Part shown: in pieces, positions 61,365 through 64,000 of the stretch | Layout of the letters: each line of letters begins with the position of its first letter | Position numbering within the stretch: position 1 is the stretch's first letter | Origin: Flavobacterium cerinum | GTDB taxonomy: Bacteria; Bacteroidota; Bacteroidia; Flavobacteriales; Flavobacteriaceae | Direction of reading: 5' to 3' | DNA length: 64,000 nt | NCBI RefSeq assembly: GCF_004028155.1 | Contig: NZ_SBII01000001.1 | Coordinates: forward strand, 124,001-188,000 | The notes under the pieces: model-generated | What the model saw: only the letters and a program-made list of their open reading frames with translations | Database searches by the model: none | What the model was told of the DNA's origin: nothing | Made by a program: the position numbers and the translations under genes

Positions 61365-61401
61365 AAAAAGGCATTACAATTTAAACTGTAATGCCTTTTT
61401 A
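61365..61401 (-). terminator. Terminator after asnS
   Basis: AAAAAGGCATTACA (61365-61378) pairs with its inverse (61387-61400) around eight bases, 20 bp past the asnS stop. Confidence 0.92.
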
Positions 61402-61419
61402 ATATTGTGAGGATGTAAA

Positions 61420-62853
61420 TTAAAACTCAGCATTTTGTGGTGTTCTTGGGAAAGGAATCACATCACGGATGTTTGTCATTCCGGTTACGAAAAGAACAAG
61501 ACGCTCGAAACCAAGTCCGAATCCACTGTGTACAGCAGTCCCAAAACGACGGGTATCAAGATACCACCATAGTTCTTTTTCGTCGATGCCCAGTTCTGCA
61601 ATTTTTTGCTGAAGTACATCAAGACGCTCTTCTCTTTGTGACCCACCTACAATCTCTCCAATTCCAGGGAAAAGTATGTCCATAGCGCGAACGGTTTTGT
61701 TGTCTTCATTAAGCCTCATATAGAATGCTTTAATGTTTGCAGGATAATCAAAAAGAATTACCGGGCATTTAAAGTGTTTCTCTACAAGAAAACGCTCGTG
61801 CTCACTCTGAAGGTCAGCTCCCCATTCTTCTATGATATAGTTGAATTTTTTATTCTTATTTGGCTTAGAGTTTTTAAGGATATCGATCGCTTCAGTATAG
61901 CTAACACGCTTAAAGTTGTTTTCCAGTACAAACTGAAGTTTCTCTAAAAGTGACATCTCGCTGCGCTCTGCTGTAGGTTTTGTTTTTTCTTCGTCTGTTA
62001 AACGCTGGTCAAGGAATGCTAGATCGTCTTTGCATCTTTCCATTGTATACTTAATAACATATTGGATAAAATCTTCAGCAAGATCCATGTTGGCATCAAG
62101 ATCATTAAAAGCAACCTCCGGCTCTACCATCCAGAATTCTGCAAGGTGGCGTGACGTGTTAGAGTTTTCTGCACGGAATGTTGGTCCGAATGTATATATC
62201 TGGCCCAAAGCCATTGCAAAAGTCTCCCCTTCAAGCTGTCCTGATACAGTAAGGTTAGTCTCTTTTCCGAAGAAATCCTGTTTGTAGTCTATTTTGCCTT
62301 CTTCGTTTAAAGGAGCATTGTTTAGAGGCAGCGATGTTACCTGGAACATTTCGCCTGCACCCTCTGCATCACTTCCTGTAATGATAGGTGTATTTACATA
62401 TACAAATCCTTTTTCCTGAAAGTATTGGTGTATTGCAAATGAAAGTACCGAACGTACTCTCATTACAGCACCAAATACATTAGTACGCACACGAAGGTGG
62501 GCATTTTCTCTTAAGAATTCAAGAGAGTGTTTTTTAGGCTGCATTGGGAATTTTTCAGGATCTGAATCTCCTAAAATTTCAAGGCTTGTAACCTGTACTT
62601 CATATTTTTGTCCGGCACCTTTGCTTTCTGTCAAATTTCCTTTAACAGCTACGGCAGCACCGGTTGTAATGCGTTTTAATGTTTCGGCAGGCGTATTTTC
62701 AAAATCAACAACACACTGAATATTATTTATAGTAGATCCGTCATTCAGGGCTATAAACTGATTATTCCTAAAAGTTCTTACCCATCCTTTTACTAATACA
62801 TCATCAACAGGCTTCGCGCTGTTAAGCAGGTCTTTAACTTTTGTGTGTTTCAT
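61420..62853 (-). CDS. asnS: Asparaginyl-tRNA synthetase
   Basis: The 477-residue class IIb synthetase has an N-terminal OB-fold anticodon-binding domain (about 10-105; [20 protein letters not shown]). Its catalytic domain includes motif 1 ([20 protein letters not shown]), motif 2 ([22 protein letters not shown]) and motif 3 ([16 protein letters not shown]). It charges tRNA-Asn directly. The gene has its own promoter and terminator. Confidence 0.98.
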   Translation of the reverse strand: MKHTKVKDLLNSAKPVDDVLVKGWVRTFRNNQFIALNDGSTINNIQCVVDFENTPAETLKRITTGAAVAVKGNLTESKGAGQKYEVQVTSLEILGDSDPEKFPMQPKKHSLEFLRENAHLRVRTNVFGAVMRVRSVLSFAIHQYFQEKGFVYVNTPIITGSDAEGAGEMFQVTSLPLNNAPLNEEGKIDYKQDFFGKETNLTVSGQLEGETFAMALGQIYTFGPTFRAENSNTSRHLAEFWMVEPEVAFNDLDANMDLAEDFIQYVIKYTMERCKDDLAFLDQRLTDEEKTKPTAERSEMSLLEKLQFVLENNFKRVSYTEAIDILKNSKPNKNKKFNYIIEEWGADLQSEHERFLVEKHFKCPVILFDYPANIKAFYMRLNEDNKTVRAMDILFPGIGEIVGGSQREERLDVLQQKIAELGIDEKELWWYLDTRRFGTAVHSGFGLGFERLVLFVTGMTNIRDVIPFPRTPQNAEF

Positions 62854-62902
62854 TTTTTAAAATTTAATCTTGTTTATTGAAGATAAGTACGCATCCTTTT
62901 TC

Positions 62903-62931
62903 TTTGCAGGATACAAATGCCTGCAAATGTA
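62903..62931 (-). promoter_or_regulatory. asnS -7 element and overlapping inverted repeat
   Basis: The minus-strand TACATTTG (62931-62924) lies inside an inverted repeat, TTTGCAGG (62903-62910) and CCTGCAAA (62920-62927), with a 9-bp centre. Confidence 0.5.
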
Positions 62932-62992
62932 ATAAAAAGCGCAAAGAAGTAAAATGTGTTTTGGATAAGAATTAGACTAAATGCCTTAATTT

Positions 62993-64000
62993 TTAAAATA
63001 AATTAATGACAAACGATATTTTTATCGATATGTTCTTGTCAAATCCCGGCAGTTGGTAAGGGCCATAACGGTAAAAGGCTGTAATTCCTATAATGCTATA
63101 AATTTCATTAAGCTCAATACCACTTTCATAATACCCTTTTTCCAAGGTGTTAAAGTTAATACCCTGGTGTTCGGCTTTGTCGCGCATATTGCCCCATACT
63201 GCTCTGGTAACTAACACTGGTGCTACTTTAATTTTATCGATTATGGTGAATTTACCGATGCCGTGTTTTATTTGAACCATAATGTATTGGCTGGAAAAGA
63301 ACTCATTGAAATACATGGTTTCAAAACTGTTTTTTCCGGCAAAAGTGACACGCCTTAGTATCGCATCTTTATTAAGGTTGTTTGGCGATGTACTGTATAG
63401 ATGGGTAAGGGGTGTGTTACCCATAGCTACTCCTGTTTGGATAAGTGCCGATGTTTTATGTCCGTTAAGGTATTGTTTTTCATAGTCGGCTCTAAAGTCA
63501 AATTTACCAAAGGTAAAATCACTATTCAGTACATTAGAGATAGACTGTGTATATTGAAATGCAAATTTAGGGAAACGTTTTTCGGTTTCTATTCTTCCTA
63601 TTGGTGTCTGCATAAAATCGCTAAAAGGATTCCATTGAATGGATACCGATGCCATAGTAAGATAAAATAGGTTGTAAGACTGACCAAACGGATTAAAAGT
63701 ATAACCGAATTTTGGGTCAATACGACTGCGGGTTAGCTGCCACATACTCTCGGTTCGGGGTATTATTTTGGTTTGTATGTAGGCTTGATAGGTTTGATGG
63801 TTGTAAAAAGTAGAAAGGTTAATAGGTCGAGGATCATAAATTTTAAAGACCTTTTTATCTGTGGCAAACGAAGTGCTTGCAATTTCGCTTACGTCATCAG
63901 TATAAGAGCCTCCCACCCACGAGTTAGTGAAATTACCTATTCTTACTGCAGCTCCGAAATTGTACTTAAACTGACCATCTTTTGTTCCATAAGCACCATA
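62993..64000 (-). CDS. DUF5686-like outer membrane protein (5' end cut by window edge)
   Basis: The frame is open from base 64000 to the stop at 62993, so 335 C-terminal residues are visible and the N-terminus lies beyond the window. The visible part is a beta-barrel-like region with strands such as KYNFGAAVRIGNFTNSWVGG, and it ends ISIKISFVINLF with a terminal Phe. Together with YGAYGTKDGQFKYN at the edge, this resembles the C-terminal part of DUF5686 proteins. These usually begin with a carboxypeptidase-regulatory-like domain. Confidence 0.75.
   Translation of the reverse strand, partial: YGAYGTKDGQFKYNFGAAVRIGNFTNSWVGGSYTDDVSEIASTSFATDKKVFKIYDPRPINLSTFYNHQTYQAYIQTKIIPRTESMWQLTRSRIDPKFGYTFNPFGQSYNLFYLTMASVSIQWNPFSDFMQTPIGRIETEKRFPKFAFQYTQSISNVLNSDFTFGKFDFRADYEKQYLNGHKTSALIQTGVAMGNTPLTHLYSTSPNNLNKDAILRRVTFAGKNSFETMYFNEFFSSQYIMVQIKHGIGKFTIIDKIKVAPVLVTRAVWGNMRDKAEHQGINFNTLEKGYYESGIELNEIYSIIGITAFYRYGPYQLPGFDKNISIKISFVINLF

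Noticed and set aside
62854..62992. T-box leader for asnS
   Set aside because: The gap is too short and has no specifier hairpin, and T-boxes are not known from Bacteroidota.

Overview
The window is a chromosomal segment of a Bacteroidota bacterium, most likely a Flavobacterium or close relative in the Flavobacteriaceae. The evidence is low GC, type IX secretion (T9SS) C-terminal sorting domains, SPII lipoproteins, DUF6029 and DUF5686 family envelope proteins, the near absence of purine-rich ribosome binding sites, and many copies of the Bacteroidota sigma-A -7 element TAnnTTTG upstream of genes. No rRNA, CRISPR array, phage or transposase gene was seen. One tRNA (Ser, GGA) is present. This is mostly core chromosome with small accessory patches.

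Layout. 1-4.3 kb: the end of a TetR-controlled efflux operon (TolC cut by the left edge), a second TetR regulator and a polyprenyl synthetase gene pair. 4.3-9.8 kb: two envelope proteins and the 2-oxoglutarate dehydrogenase genes sucA-sucB. 9.8-18.8 kb: a lipoprotein, a beta-barrel protein, a LytS/LytR-type two-component system with a divergent unknown gene, an esterase, an Asp/Glu racemase facing a MocR regulator, and a small aspartic protease. 18.9-22 kb: TatD, an acyltransferase, asparaginase and tRNA-Ser. 22.1-28.4 kb is the most accessory part: a TPR lipoprotein, two XRE regulators (one fused to pentapeptide repeats), a stand-alone LytTR protein with an NTF2-like secreted protein, REP-like repeats, a serine hydrolase and an AraC regulator. 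28.7-33 kb: an EamA exporter with a structured leader, a lipoprotein and an AI-2E family permease. 33.4-48.1 kb is dominated by secreted surface proteins: a 1346-residue T9SS protein with near-identical repeats, a DoxD-DoxA membrane protein, a group of thioredoxin-fold envelope proteins with DUF6029, and a repeat/coiled-coil protein next to another T9SS protein. 48.2-51.1 kb: a DeoR regulator facing a deoxyribonucleotidase, an AlkC-like DNA glycosylase and an HPF-like protein. 51.2-55.9 kb: a TetR-controlled thiolase/thioesterase/DUF2798/ketosynthase/SDR operon. 56-64 kb: a porin-like protein, a Crp/Fnr regulator, a DJ-1 family protein, a frameshifted lipoprotein, rpoN, asnS and a DUF5686 gene cut by the right edge.

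The strongest new observations are regulatory. (1) Two mirror-image pairs of 21-bp-spaced repeats lie between the LytTR two-component operon and an unrecognised 235-residue gene, so that gene is a likely target. (2) A roughly 10-bp-phased array of TTGCAA motifs lies between a DeoR regulator and a nucleotidase. (3) Three 16-bp palindromes tie a TetR regulator to a lipid-type C-C bond-forming operon. (4) ACTRTAACAGAT direct repeats and back-to-back -7 boxes lie between MocR and a racemase. (5) Three hairpins precede an EamA exporter gene. The lipoprotein at 58.3-58.9 kb carries a clear single-base frameshift. Nothing here can be called a proven new system. The LytTR locus and the thiolase-ketosynthase operon are the best candidates.
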